Positions 51,376-60,527 of a DNA stretch of 64,000 nucleotides are shown one piece after another. Source of the stretch: Amycolatopsis antarctica (GTDB lineage Bacteria > Actinomycetota > Actinomycetes > Mycobacteriales > Pseudonocardiaceae). Under the pieces are notes generated by a model. The model searched no databases. It was not told where the DNA came from and worked only from the letters and a program-made list of their open reading frames with translations. The stretch lies in assembly GCF_002262875.1 (NCBI RefSeq), contig NZ_NKYE01000015.1:1-64000 (forward strand), written 5' to 3'. Each line of letters starts with the position of its first letter. Positions within the stretch are counted from its first letter, which is position 1. Both the position numbers and the translations under genes were made by a program.

Positions 51376-52605
51376 TCAGTGGGCGAGGACCTCGGCGATC
51401 GCGTCGATCCCGCGGTCCAGCTCCTCCTGCGTGATCACCAGCGGGGGTGCGATGCGCAGCGTCGTGCCGTGGGTTTCCTTGCACAGCACGCCACGTTCCG
51501 CGAGCGCCAGTGACGCCTGTTTGCCCGTGGGCCCGCCCGGCGCGATGTCGACGCCTGCCCACAGGCCGCGGCCGCGCACGGCGGAGACACCGTCGCCGAC
51601 CAGACCGGCGAGCCTGTCGTGCAGGTGGGCGCCCAGCGCGGCGGAGCGCTGCTGGAACTCCCCGGTGGCCAGCAGTCGCACGACCGCCCGGCCGACGGCG
51701 CAGGCGAGCGGGTTACCGCCGAAGGTGGATCCGTGCTCACCAGGCTTGAGCAGCCCCAGCACCTCCCGGGTGCCGACGACGGCGGACACCGGCACGATGC
51801 CGCCGCCCAGCGCCTTGCCGAGGGTGTACAGGTCGGCGCGCACCCGCTCGTGGTCGAGCGCGAGAAGCGTGCCCGTGCGGGCCAGCCCGGACTGGATCTC
51901 GTCGGCGATCATCAGCACACCGGCGTCGTCGCAGAGGCGGCGGACCTCGGCGAGGTAGCCGTCCGGCGGCACGACCACGCCCGCCTCACCCTGTACCGGC
52001 TCCAGCAGCACCGCCGCCGTCCGGTCGGTGATGGCGGCGGCGAGGGCGGCCGCGTCGCCGTACTCCACCGCGACGAACCCGGGCGTGAACGGGCCGAAGT
52101 CGGCGCGCGCGGTCTCGTCGTCGGAGAACGAGACGATGGTGGTGGTACGACCGTGGAAGTTCGAACCGGCGACGATGATCTCGGCGGTGTTCGCGGGCAC
52201 GCCCTTCACCCGGTACGCCCACTTGCGTGCCAGCTTGACGGCCGACTCGACGGCCTCCGCACCGGTGTTCATCGGCAGCACCACGTCGGTGCCGGTCAGC
52301 TCGGCCAGCTCCCGGCAGAACGGGCCGAGCTGGTCGTGGTGGAAGGCGCGCGAGGTCAGCGTCGCGCGGCCGAGCTGTGCGACGGCCGCCTCGACCAGCG
52401 CCGGGTGCCGGTGGCCGAAGTTCAGCGCGGAGTAACCGGACAGGAAGTCCAGGTACCGGCGGCCGTCGACATCGGTGACCCAGGCGCCCTCTCCCTCGGC
52501 GATGACCACCGGGAGCGGGTGATAGTTGTGCGTGCTCCACTGCTCGTCGAGCGCGATGAACTCGGCGGACCCGGCGGCCCTGATGTCTTCGGCGAACGTA
52601 GTCAT
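51376..52605 (-). CDS. rocD: Ornithine aminotransferase
   Basis: A 409-residue PLP-dependent class III aminotransferase converting ornithine and 2-oxoglutarate to glutamate 5-semialdehyde and glutamate. The family-typical features are NYHPLPVVIAEGEGAWVTDVDG near the start, PMNTGAEAVESAVKLARKW, the PLP aspartate region LMIADEIQSGLARTG and the Schiff-base lysine in DLYTLGKALGGGIVPVSA. The HGSTFGGNPLACAV motif follows. It belongs to arginine catabolism and could work with the guanidino operon at 12-17 kb. No promoter motif was identified. It is divergent from the PPK2 gene. Confidence 0.92.
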   Translation of the reverse strand: MTTFAEDIRAAGSAEFIALDEQWSTHNYHPLPVVIAEGEGAWVTDVDGRRYLDFLSGYSALNFGHRHPALVEAAVAQLGRATLTSRAFHHDQLGPFCRELAELTGTDVVLPMNTGAEAVESAVKLARKWAYRVKGVPANTAEIIVAGSNFHGRTTTIVSFSDDETARADFGPFTPGFVAVEYGDAAALAAAITDRTAAVLLEPVQGEAGVVVPPDGYLAEVRRLCDDAGVLMIADEIQSGLARTGTLLALDHERVRADLYTLGKALGGGIVPVSAVVGTREVLGLLKPGEHGSTFGGNPLACAVGRAVVRLLATGEFQQRSAALGAHLHDRLAGLVGDGVSAVRGRGLWAGVDIAPGGPTGKQASLALAERGVLCKETHGTTLRIAPPLVITQEELDRGIDAIAEVLAH

Positions 52606-52745
52606 GCGTTCAGGTTAGAGCCTCCTGGGCGGTGAATTCATCCGGACAACGTTGCTTCGCGGCGCTGTTCGTTGCGCCTTTGCGGGGTTCTGGCAGGGAA
52701 ACATTGTGCGGGGTGTACCTCTCCGCTCACCGCCGCGCGTCCCGC

Positions 52746-52751
52746 TACCCT
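52746..52751 (+). promoter_or_regulatory. Candidate -10 box for a leaderless PPK2 transcript
   Basis: TACCCT ends 6 bases before the ATG of the PPK2 gene, which lacks a ribosome binding site. This spacing places the transcript start at or beside the ATG, a pattern typical of leaderless actinobacterial genes. Confidence 0.4.
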
Positions 52752-52757
52752 GCGCGC

Positions 52758-53624
52758 ATGTCGCACGAGGAACGGGTACGGGAAGCGTTGCTGGCCACCG
52801 GGGAACTCCCCGAACCACGCGCGGTCCCGGTGGGCCCGCGAACGAAGGCGGAGGGCCGGGAACGGCTCGCCGAGACCGGCCGGGATCTGGCGGCACTGCA
52901 GGAGGCGCTCTACGCGGAGGGATCGACCGGCGGCGGGCGCAGCGTGCTGCTGGTACTCCAGGGAATGGACACCTCCGGCAAGGGCGGGACGGTCGGGCAT
53001 GTGCTCGGCATGGTGAATCCGCAGGGCGTGCGGGTGGCGGGCTTCGGCGCGCCGACGGAGGAGGAGCGGCGGCACCACTTCCTGTGGCGGATCCGCCCGC
53101 GGCTGCCCGATCCGGGCCGGATCGGCGTCTTCGACCGCTCCCACTACGAGGACGTCCTGGTGCCCCGCGTGCGGGGACTGCTGCCCGCCGAGCAGTGGCG
53201 GGCCCGGTACGCCGAGATCGGCGCCTTCGAACGTGAGCTCACCGCCTCGGGCACGACGATCGTCAAGGTGTTCCTGCACATCTCACCCGAGGAGCAGCTC
53301 GAACGGCTGCGCAAGCGGCTCACCGATCCGGCCAAGTTCTGGAAGTACAGCCCCGCCGACCTCGACGACCGCGCCCGGTGGCCGGACTTCCAGCAGGCCT
53401 ACGCCGACATCATCGCGCGTACCTCGACCCGGGACGAGCCGTGGTACGTCGTGCCCGCCGACCGCAAGTGGTACCGGAACTGGGCGGTCGCCGCCCTGCT
53501 CGTCGAGACGCTGCGCGAGCTCGCCCCGAGGTTCCCCGAACCCGCGTACGACCGCGTGGCCGAACTGGCCCGTATCGACGCCGACACCCTCACCAGCGCG
53601 CGGGCAACTGGCAGCCGCGGCTGA
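52758..53624 (+). CDS. ppk2: PPK2-family polyphosphate kinase
   Basis: A 288-residue single-domain PPK2 enzyme that uses polyphosphate to phosphorylate nucleotides, or the reverse. Walker A is LVLQGMDTSGKGGTVGHV, the lid/Walker B region is RIGVFDRSHYEDVLVPRVRGLL and the closing segment is FWKYSPADLDDRARWPDFQQAY. The length matches class I single-domain PPK2. Whether it prefers AMP, ADP or GDP cannot be told. The ATG at 52758 follows a -10-like box directly, with no ribosome binding site. Confidence 0.88.
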   Translation: MSHEERVREALLATGELPEPRAVPVGPRTKAEGRERLAETGRDLAALQEALYAEGSTGGGRSVLLVLQGMDTSGKGGTVGHVLGMVNPQGVRVAGFGAPTEEERRHHFLWRIRPRLPDPGRIGVFDRSHYEDVLVPRVRGLLPAEQWRARYAEIGAFERELTASGTTIVKVFLHISPEEQLERLRKRLTDPAKFWKYSPADLDDRARWPDFQQAYADIIARTSTRDEPWYVVPADRKWYRNWAVAALLVETLRELAPRFPEPAYDRVAELARIDADTLTSARATGSRG

Positions 53625-53645
53625 TCGTCTGACAGAGTGCCATCC

Positions 53646-55742
53646 GTGACCGCAGAGCTCTCCTTCCTCCGGCAGCAGGCCCGTACGCAGCGCTTCACCC
53701 TCGGCGCGCCGAAGGAGTTCCGGGTCTCCCCGGACGGGGCCACGGTGTTGTTCCTGCGCGCGGCGTCCGGTACCGACCGGCGCAACAGCCTGTGGTCGCT
53801 CGACCTCGGCACCGGCACCGAGTCGGTGGTGGTCGATGCCGCCGAACTGCTGCCCGGTGAGGAGGAGCTGCCGCCCGAGGAGCGGGCCCGCCGGGAACGT
53901 GCGAGGGAGACATCCGGCGGGGTCGTCGGCTACGCGGTGGACGGCGAGTTCCGGATCGCCACGTTCTCCCTGTCCGGCAAGCTGTTCACCGTCGACCTCG
54001 CCGACGGCACGATCACGACGCTCGTCGACGGCGCGGCGATCGACCCGCGGCCGAACGCCGCCGGCACTCACGTCGCCTACGTGCGCGACCGCGGCCTGCG
54101 TATCGCCGACCTCGGGACCGGGTCCGACACCCTGCTGATCGGTGAGGACGGTGAGGACGGTGAGGACGGTGAGGACATTGCCTGGGGGCTCGCCGAGTTC
54201 ATCGCGGCCGAGGAGATGAACCGGGCGCGCGGCTACTGGTGGTCCCCGGACGGGCGCGCCGTACTCGTCGAGCGCACCGACCGGTCCGCCGTGCCGCGCT
54301 GGAACATCGCCGACCCGGCGAACCCGGACACCCCCGTCGACACCGTCGCCTACCCCGCTGCCGGATCGTCCAATGTGGACGTGTCGCTGTCGTTCCTCGG
54401 ACTGGACGGTTCGCGCGTCGACGTCGAGCGCGGCGACTGGGAGTACCTGGCGGCCGTGCACTGGTCGGTGGGCGGCCCGCCGCTCATCGCCGTCCAGTCG
54501 CGCGACCAGAAGTGGTACGAGATCCACGCCGTCGACCCCGCGGACGGCTCGACGCGGCGCCTGCACGCCGAGGACGACGAGCACTGGATCGACCTGACCG
54601 CCGGGGTTCCGGCGTGGACAGCAGACGGGCGGCTGGTGCGGGTGAGCCCCGCCGACGGCAGTCACCGGCTGATCGTCGACGGGGTCGCGGTGACCGACCC
54701 GGTGCTGCAGGTCCGCTCGGTGCTGCACGTCGGCGAAGAGGTGCTGTTCAGTGCTTCCGCCGCCGATCCGACCCAGATCCACGTGTACCGCACTTCCGGT
54801 GGCTCCGTCGAACGTCTGTCCACATCGGACGGTGTGCACATCGGATCCGGCGGCACCGAGGTGACCGTTCTCTCGTCGTGGAGCCTGGAACGCAGTGGCC
54901 CCGAGGTGTCGGTGCTGTCCGACGGCAAGGCGGTCGCCGGCATCACATCGTCCACAGTGGACCCCGGAATCGTTCCGGAGCCGCGCTGGCTGACCGTCGG
55001 CGAGCGCGGACTGCGTGCCGCACTGTTGCTGCCGAGGGGATACGAGCCCGCGGATGGTCCGCTGCCGGTGTTGCTCGACCCCTACGGCGGGCCGCACGCG
55101 CAGCGCGTACTGCAGAGCCGCAACGCTTTCCTCACTTCGCAGTGGCTGGCCGACCAGGGCTTCGCCGTGCTGGTCGCCGACGGCCGCGGCACGCCGGGTC
55201 GGGGCCCCGCCTGGGAACGGGAGATCGCCGGCGCGCTCGCCGAGGTGACGCTCGCCGACCAGGTGGACGCCCTGCGCGCCACGGCGGCGAAGCACCCGGA
55301 ACTCGACCTGGGCAAGGTCGCGATCCGCGGCTGGTCCTACGGCGGTTACCTGTCCGCGCTGGCCGTACTGCGCCGTCCCGATGTGTTCCATGCCGGAGTC
55401 GCGGGCGCACCGGTCACCGACTGGTCCTTGTACGACACGCACTACACGGAACGGTATCTGGGTACCCCGCAGGACGAACCGGACAGCTACCGGCGCAACT
55501 CGCTGATCGCCGACGCACCGGAACTGCGGTCCGCGTTGCTGCTCGTGCACGGCCTCGCCGACGACAACGTGTTCGTCGCCCATTCGCTGCGGCTCTCCTC
55601 GGCGCTGCTGGCGGCGGGGCGTGCGCACACCTTCCTGCCGCTGGCCGGGGCGACCCACATGTCGCCGCAGGGCGAGGACATGGCCGAGAACCTGATGCTG
55701 ACCCAGGTGCGCTGGATCAAGCGCGAACTGGGCGTCGAATAG
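53646..55742 (+). CDS. Prolyl oligopeptidase-type S9 peptidase
   Basis: A 698-residue serine peptidase of the S9 (DPP-IV/acylaminoacyl peptidase-like) family. An N-terminal beta-propeller (about 1-430) limits access to the C-terminal alpha/beta-hydrolase domain. The nucleophile is in IRGWSYGGYLSALA, the acid in LLVHGLADDNVFVAH and the His in GATHMSPQGED. There is no signal peptide, so it is probably cytoplasmic and trims peptides. The propeller carries a (Gly-Glu-Asp)4 insert. Start is GTG 53646 or GTG 9 bases earlier. It follows ppk2 by 21 bp. Confidence 0.88.
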   Translation: MTAELSFLRQQARTQRFTLGAPKEFRVSPDGATVLFLRAASGTDRRNSLWSLDLGTGTESVVVDAAELLPGEEELPPEERARRERARETSGGVVGYAVDGEFRIATFSLSGKLFTVDLADGTITTLVDGAAIDPRPNAAGTHVAYVRDRGLRIADLGTGSDTLLIGEDGEDGEDGEDIAWGLAEFIAAEEMNRARGYWWSPDGRAVLVERTDRSAVPRWNIADPANPDTPVDTVAYPAAGSSNVDVSLSFLGLDGSRVDVERGDWEYLAAVHWSVGGPPLIAVQSRDQKWYEIHAVDPADGSTRRLHAEDDEHWIDLTAGVPAWTADGRLVRVSPADGSHRLIVDGVAVTDPVLQVRSVLHVGEEVLFSASAADPTQIHVYRTSGGSVERLSTSDGVHIGSGGTEVTVLSSWSLERSGPEVSVLSDGKAVAGITSSTVDPGIVPEPRWLTVGERGLRAALLLPRGYEPADGPLPVLLDPYGGPHAQRVLQSRNAFLTSQWLADQGFAVLVADGRGTPGRGPAWEREIAGALAEVTLADQVDALRATAAKHPELDLGKVAIRGWSYGGYLSALAVLRRPDVFHAGVAGAPVTDWSLYDTHYTERYLGTPQDEPDSYRRNSLIADAPELRSALLLVHGLADDNVFVAHSLRLSSALLAAGRAHTFLPLAGATHMSPQGEDMAENLMLTQVRWIKRELGVE
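54141..54176 (+). repeat. Four perfect 9-bp tandem repeats encoding (Gly-Glu-Asp)4
   Basis: The unit GGTGAGGAC occurs four times without change, adding a 12-residue acidic stretch in a loop of the S9 peptidase propeller. Identical DNA copies point to recent slippage; the unit length keeps the frame. Confidence 0.95.
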
Positions 55743-55765
55743 CCGCGGGCCGAGAGGTGGAGAGC

Positions 55766-56716
55766 ATGCAACGCTGGGGTATCACCATCCCGCTGACCGG
55801 GGTGCCGCTCACCGCGCACCGCGAGCTGGTGGAGCAGTTGCCGGACCTGGGCTACACGGACGCGTGGTCGGCCGAGACCGCGGGCACCGACGCGTTCTCG
55901 CCGCTGGTGCTCGCCTCGCAGTGGGCGCCGGAACTGCGGCTCGGCACGGCGATCGTCCCGGTCTACACCCGCGGTCCCGGCCTGCTCGCGATGAGTGCCG
56001 CGACCGTCGCCGAGTGCGCGCCCGGCAGATTCGTACTCGGCATCGGCACCTCGTCACCGGTGATCGTCCGCAACTGGAACGCCGCCGAGTTCGAGCAGCC
56101 GTACGCGCGCACCCGGGACACGCTGCGGTTCCTGCGTTCGGCGCTGGCGGGGGAGAAGGTGACCGCCGAGTACCCGACGTTCTCCGTCGGCAAGTTCAAG
56201 CTGGAACGGGTTCCCGACCCGGCGCCACCGATCATGCTCGCCGCGCTGCGCCCGGGAATGCTGCGACTGGCCGCGCGGGAGGCCGACGGTGCCATCACCA
56301 ACTGGCTCGCACCCGGGGACGTACCGACGGTGCGGGCGGAGATCGGCCCGGACACCGAACTGGCGGCCCGGGTGTTCGTCTGCCCCACCGAGGACGCCGA
56401 CGCGGCCAGGGGACTCGGCAGGATGCTGATCAGCAGCTACCTGACCGTGCCCGTCTACCGGGCGTTCCACGAATGGCTCGGCCGCGGCGAGGCACTGGCG
56501 CCCATGCACGAGGCGTGGGCGGCGGGCGAGCGGCAGCGTGCCAACGAGGTCATCCCGGACGAGGTCGTCGACGAGCTGATCGTGCACGGCAGCCTCGACG
56601 AGTGCAGGGAGAAGGTCCAGTCCTATGTGGAGAACGGGCTCGACACCCCGGTGATCGCCCTGCTGCCCACCGGTGGCGACCCGTTCGAGCAGGTCCGGGG
56701 CCTCGCGCCGCGCTGA
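55766..56716 (+). CDS. LLM-class F420-dependent oxidoreductase
   Basis: A 316-residue TIM-barrel protein of the bacterial luciferase-like family that in actinobacteria usually binds coenzyme F420. The pattern is typical: MQRWGITIPLTGVPLTAHRELVEQLPDLGYTDAW, LRLGTAIVPVYTRGPGLLAM, APGRFVLGIGTSSPVIV, IMLAALRPGMLRLAAREADGAITNWL and the closing IVHGSLDECREKVQSYVENGLDTPVIAL. The substrate is unknown. The ATG at 55766 follows GAGAGGTGGAG. It lies 23 bp after the S9 peptidase gene and is probably cotranscribed. Confidence 0.85.
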   Translation: MQRWGITIPLTGVPLTAHRELVEQLPDLGYTDAWSAETAGTDAFSPLVLASQWAPELRLGTAIVPVYTRGPGLLAMSAATVAECAPGRFVLGIGTSSPVIVRNWNAAEFEQPYARTRDTLRFLRSALAGEKVTAEYPTFSVGKFKLERVPDPAPPIMLAALRPGMLRLAAREADGAITNWLAPGDVPTVRAEIGPDTELAARVFVCPTEDADAARGLGRMLISSYLTVPVYRAFHEWLGRGEALAPMHEAWAAGERQRANEVIPDEVVDELIVHGSLDECREKVQSYVENGLDTPVIALLPTGGDPFEQVRGLAPR

Positions 56717-56798
56717 CCGAGCGTGACGGGCCCCTGCCGACGAGCCGCCGAACCGGGCGCGCTAAAGTAGACGGCATCGCCAGCACGCAGGGCGAGGC

Positions 56799-56872
<74 letters not shown>

Positions 56873-56877
56873 CCGGC

Positions 56878-56920
56878 AAAGGGCCTTCGCAGGTTGTTCA
56901 CTGCGAAGGCCCTTTTCTTT
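56878..56920 (+). terminator. Strong intrinsic terminator after tRNA-Pro
   Basis: A perfect 14-15 bp stem (AAGGGCCTTCGCAG at 56879-56892 with its complement at 56901-56914) with the 8-base loop GTTGTTCA is followed by TTTTCTTT. The A-rich start on the other side lets it work in both directions, so it may also stop the convergent lipoprotein operon. Confidence 0.95.
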
Positions 56921-57029
56921 GATCGTGACCGCCGCTGTCAAGACGAGCGGATCACTCAGCGACACCTTTACCCGGCAATCGGGGTCCGCGCATCGCCGAG
57001 GGGCGGGCGCCGCGAGTCCGCGGAACGGC

Positions 57030-57470
57030 TCACCGGACGGGGCAGCGCACCGGATCGGTGGTGATGCCGTCACCGGTCAGCCGGACCGTGGTCCGCGCGG
57101 TGCACGCGATCTGGTGCATCGCGGTGGGCGACAGCGAGTCCGGTGCGATCGCCAGGGACACCGTCGCCGCGCCGTCGGGCCCCTGGACGAGGTCGATCGG
57201 TGCGGCGGAAGGAGACACCTCGGTGGTGAAGCCGCGCGCGGCCTCGTCCGGGCTCACCCCGTCCGGCAGGATCGCGAGCGCCGTGGCGACGTCCGTGCCC
57301 GCCGACGATCGCAGCACCATGGCCAGCTCTCCGTCGCGGACGAAGTACAGCGGGGTTCCCTCGGTGGCGACGTCAGGGCCGGGCGCACCGGGAATGACCT
57401 CGCTCGCACCGACACCGCAACCCGTGCAGACGGCGAGCAACAGCACGACGGCAGCCGGTCCACGCCTCAT
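57030..57470 (-). CDS. Small lipoprotein of the two-component operon
   Basis: A 146-residue lipoprotein. The signal peptide RRGPAAVVLLLAVCTGC ends in a lipobox-like VCTGC. The mature part (TPLYFVRDGELAMVLRS through CTARTTVRLTG) resembles the small GerMN-like lipoproteins that follow actinobacterial sensor kinases, but I am not certain of the family. The ATG overlaps the kinase stop (ATGA), so it is translated with the kinase and may modulate its sensing. Confidence 0.7.
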   Translation of the reverse strand: MRRGPAAVVLLLAVCTGCGVGASEVIPGAPGPDVATEGTPLYFVRDGELAMVLRSSAGTDVATALAILPDGVSPDEAARGFTTEVSPSAAPIDLVQGPDGAATVSLAIAPDSLSPTAMHQIACTARTTVRLTGDGITTDPVRCPVR

Positions 57471-58891
57471 GACGCTCCTCCCTGGTGGCTCGGCAGGCGG
57501 AGAATGAACAGCGCGCCGCCGCGTGGGTGGTTCGCGGCCACCAGGCTTCCCCCGTGCAGGCGGGCGTTCTCCCAGGCGATGGCGAGCCCGAGCCCGCTGC
57601 CCTCGGACCGTGTCCTGGCACTGTCGGCCTTGTAGAAGCGATCGAACACCTGCGGGAGCACCTCCCCGGAAAGGCCGGGACCGTCGTCACCGACCTCGAC
57701 CACCACCTCGCCCGCTCCGGCCCGGACCGTGAGGACCACCGGCGGTGCCCCGTGCTTCAGTGCGTTGCCAGCCAGGTTCGCCACGATGACGTCGAGCCGC
57801 CGCGGGTCGAGCCGTGCGGTCAGGCCTTCGGGCAACTCGGTCCGTATCTCGTCGGCCCAGCCGCGGGCGTGCAGGGTGGCCCGCACGGCCTCGGCGAGAT
57901 CCACATCCTCCAGTGCGAGCGCGGCGGCACCGGAGTCGAATCTGCTGACCTCGATCAGGTCGTTCACCAGCCGGGTCAGGTTGTGTACCTCCTGGCTGAC
58001 CAGCCGTGCCGCACGGCCCGCGTCCCCGGGCAGCAGCGCGGTGTCCTCCTCGAGCACGTCGGCGACCGCGGTCATGGCGGCCAGCGGCGTCCGCAACTCG
58101 TGCGAGACGTCCGCGACGAAGCGCTTGGCGTCGGACTCCATCCGGCGCAGGTCCTCGATGTGCCGTTCCAGCGCGCTCGCGGTGGTGTTGAAGGTGCCCG
58201 CCACACCGGCCAGTTCGTCCGCACCACGGACCTCCAGCCTGGTCGCGAGATCACCCTCACCGAGCCGTCGTGCCGCATCGCCGAGCTCGCGCACCGGCCG
58301 CAGCACCCCGCGCGCGGCGAACAGCGCGAGCCCCACCGCGAGCACCATCGCGCCCCCACCGGTCAACCAGGCCAGCAGTGACAGTTGCTTGACGGCCTCG
58401 TCCTCCGCGGTGAGGTCGTAGGTGCTGTAGACCTCGATGCCGGAGCGGTACGAGGAATCCTCGATGCGCAGCGGGACACCGATGACCAGTGCCGTGCCGC
58501 GGGAACGGGATACCCGCTGCCACGCGACCGTGCCTGCTCCCACCGTTGCCCGCAGTTCCGGGGAGGCCGCGGCGACGTCGCCTGCGGACCGGGACCGCAG
58601 CGTGCCGTAGACGGCGCTCGCGTGTTCCTTCCCCTCGGACAGGGAGTTGGAGATCCAGTCGAGCTGGTCCTGGCTCGGTGGCATCTCGGCGATCGGCGGC
58701 ATTCTCCTGACCCGCTCGATCAACGCCAGTACCGCCGTGTCCTGTGCCTTCTGCAGGATCACACCGCGCGCCTGCACGTACATCACACCCGCGACCCCGG
58801 CCGTGGTGACCACGACGAGCACCGCGAACGCGGTCAGCAGCCGGGCCCGCAGACCCCACGGTGCCCGGTCGTGACCGAAGATGTTGTTCAC
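57467..58891 (-). CDS. Sensor histidine kinase of the envelope module
   Basis: A 474-residue membrane kinase. Two transmembrane helices (LLTAFAVLVVVTTAGVAGVMYV and LTGGGAMVLAVGLALFAARG) enclose an extracytoplasmic domain of about 130 residues. HAMP follows, then the phosphoacceptor motif RFVADVSHELRTPLAAMTAV and an ATPase domain with NLAGNALKHG (N box), VGDDGPGLS (G1) and GSGLGLAIAWENARLHGG (G2). The GTG start overlaps the response regulator stop (GTGA) and the 3' end overlaps the lipoprotein gene. Its neighbourhood suggests sensing of envelope or peptidoglycan state. Confidence 0.9.
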   Translation of the reverse strand: MNNIFGHDRAPWGLRARLLTAFAVLVVVTTAGVAGVMYVQARGVILQKAQDTAVLALIERVRRMPPIAEMPPSQDQLDWISNSLSEGKEHASAVYGTLRSRSAGDVAAASPELRATVGAGTVAWQRVSRSRGTALVIGVPLRIEDSSYRSGIEVYSTYDLTAEDEAVKQLSLLAWLTGGGAMVLAVGLALFAARGVLRPVRELGDAARRLGEGDLATRLEVRGADELAGVAGTFNTTASALERHIEDLRRMESDAKRFVADVSHELRTPLAAMTAVADVLEEDTALLPGDAGRAARLVSQEVHNLTRLVNDLIEVSRFDSGAAALALEDVDLAEAVRATLHARGWADEIRTELPEGLTARLDPRRLDVIVANLAGNALKHGAPPVVLTVRAGAGEVVVEVGDDGPGLSGEVLPQVFDRFYKADSARTRSEGSGLGLAIAWENARLHGGSLVAANHPRGGALFILRLPSHQGGAS

Positions 58892-59598
58892 ACCGGCCCG
58901 AAACGGTAGCCGAAGCCGCGCACGGTCTGCACGTACACCGGTGCCGTCGAGTCGTTCTCGATCTTCGCGCGCAGCCGCTGCACGCACGCGTCGACGAGCC
59001 GCGAGTCGCCCAGGTAGTCGTGCTCCCACACCGCGGACAGGAGCTGCCGCCTGCTCAGCACGCGCCCCGGCGCGGCGGAAAGCTCGAGCAGCAGGCGCAG
59101 TTCCGTCGGCGCGAGGCTCACCGGCACGCCGTCCTTGCTCACCACGAGCCCGTCCCGGTCCACGGTCAGAGTGCCGTACCGTTCGGGCTTCGGTCCAGCG
59201 TGGTCCTCGCCGGCTGCCCGTTCGGCGGTGGTCCTGCGCAGCACGGCGCGGATCCTGGCGTCCAGCACCCTGGGCCGGACCGGTTTGACCACGTAGTCGT
59301 CGGCACCGGCCTCCAGACCTGCCACCACGTCGATGTCGTCGTTGCGCGCGGTGAGCATGATGATCGGCAGGTCCCCGCCCGCCCTGATCCGGCGGCAGAC
59401 CTCGAACCCGTCGATGCCGGGCAGCAGCAGGTCCAGCACCACCACGTCCGGTGATGTCCCGGCCAGCAGCGTGAGGCCCCGCTCGCCGGACTCCGCGACC
59501 TCCACGGCGTGGCCCGCTCTGCCGAGCGCGAGCTGCAGTCCGTCGCGCACCGCCGGGTCGTCTTCGATCAGCAGAATTCGGGACACGCGCTGAAGCAT
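58888..59598 (-). CDS. OmpR/PhoB-family response regulator of the envelope module
   Basis: A 236-residue response regulator. Receiver domain: ILLIEDDPAVRDG, phospho-acceptor in VVVLDLLLPGIDG, Thr in IIMLTARNDD, Lys in YVVKPVRPR. The winged-helix domain starts at about residue 140 and ends LVDACVQRLRAKIENDSTAPVYVQTVRGFGYRF. ATG 59596-59598 is preferred; a GTG 12 bases later is possible. It is the first gene of a three-gene operon (regulator, kinase, lipoprotein), all joined by 4-base overlaps. Confidence 0.9.
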   Translation of the reverse strand: MLQRVSRILLIEDDPAVRDGLQLALGRAGHAVEVAESGERGLTLLAGTSPDVVVLDLLLPGIDGFEVCRRIRAGGDLPIIMLTARNDDIDVVAGLEAGADDYVVKPVRPRVLDARIRAVLRRTTAERAAGEDHAGPKPERYGTLTVDRDGLVVSKDGVPVSLAPTELRLLLELSAAPGRVLSRRQLLSAVWEHDYLGDSRLVDACVQRLRAKIENDSTAPVYVQTVRGFGYRFGPV

Positions 59599-59627
59599 CG
59601 CAAAACCTGGCGGGTTTCGCGCGTCCT

Positions 59628-60527
59628 TCACGGCCGTGTCCCGCTCGCGGCCGCGGCCGACCGCCCCCGTGCGGGTTCGGCCCGAGCCCCGGCCGAACCC
59701 AGTACGTGCACGAGCACCAGGGTGGTCGCGGTGACCACCGCTCCCGCCACCGACATGGCGATCAGCAGTGGGGCGGGCCCGGGTGCGAGGACGCCCGCGT
59801 AGACCACGGGCGCCAGCGACAGCGGCAGCATCAGCACGGCCGCCAGCCAGTTCGCGGCGTCGGAGACCCGGTACGGTTCGGTGGCGGGCCGCAGGACGGC
59901 CACGGCGAGGCAACCGAGTGCGGCGGCGAGCAGCACCGCGGCGACGACGTCGCTGAGCCGGTGCCAGCCCGCCACCATGGTCGCGGCGGCGATCACCGAT
60001 ACCCCGGCGGCTCCCGGCACGGCCACCAGCCCGCGCATCCGCGCGGGTACCGCGACCAGCAACCCCACCAACAGGCCCGCCGCCGCGGCGACGTGGCCGC
60101 TGGGAAAACTGTTGTGCGTGGTCGACCCGAGAAGGCCGAAGTCCGGTCGCTCGATCATCGGCTTCAGCGCTCTCGCCAGACCCGCCGAGCCGAGGAAGAC
60201 CAGCACCCCGGCCACCCCGGCCCGTGCTCGCCCGCTCGCGATTCCGGTCAGCAGCACGGCTCCCACCAGCGTCAGCAGCGTCGCCGTGTCGCCGAAGGAC
60301 TCCAGTACGGTCTTCGCGGGCGCCACCAGCCCGGTGGTCTGCTCGTAGCCGCCGCCACGTTCTGCGCGGGGAAGAAGATCGCGGTCCACCGACTGGCCCG
60401 CGGACGTCCACACGAACACCGCGCAGACGACGGCCGCGGCGGCGCCGAACCCCAGTGCGGCCCCGAACAGTCCGTACCTGCTCGCCGTCCGCGCATCGGG
60501 TGGCCTGGTCATCAGGTGCGCAGTCAT
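59628..60527 (-). CDS. PAP2-superfamily phosphatase
   Basis: A 299-residue membrane protein with about eight helices and a PAP2 core: KPMIERPDFG (motif 1 region), HNSFPSGHVAAAAG (motif 2) and VAGWHRLSDVVAAV (motif 3 with His and Asp). It could dephosphorylate undecaprenyl diphosphate or phosphatidate at the outer face of the membrane. The ATG at 60525-60527 has GGAGG just upstream and is preferred to one 12 bases earlier. It lies 29 bp upstream of the response regulator gene in the same direction and may share its transcript. Confidence 0.8.
   Translation of the reverse strand: MTAHLMTRPPDARTASRYGLFGAALGFGAAAAVVCAVFVWTSAGQSVDRDLLPRAERGGGYEQTTGLVAPAKTVLESFGDTATLLTLVGAVLLTGIASGRARAGVAGVLVFLGSAGLARALKPMIERPDFGLLGSTTHNSFPSGHVAAAAGLLVGLLVAVPARMRGLVAVPGAAGVSVIAAATMVAGWHRLSDVVAAVLLAAALGCLAVAVLRPATEPYRVSDAANWLAAVLMLPLSLAPVVYAGVLAPGPAPLLIAMSVAGAVVTATTLVLVHVLGSAGARAEPARGRSAAAASGTRP

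Noticed and set aside
53283..55658. Long minus-strand open frame opposite the PPK2 and S9 peptidase genes
   Set aside because: It is an antisense shadow: the plus-strand proteins carry complete family motifs, while the minus-strand product has none.
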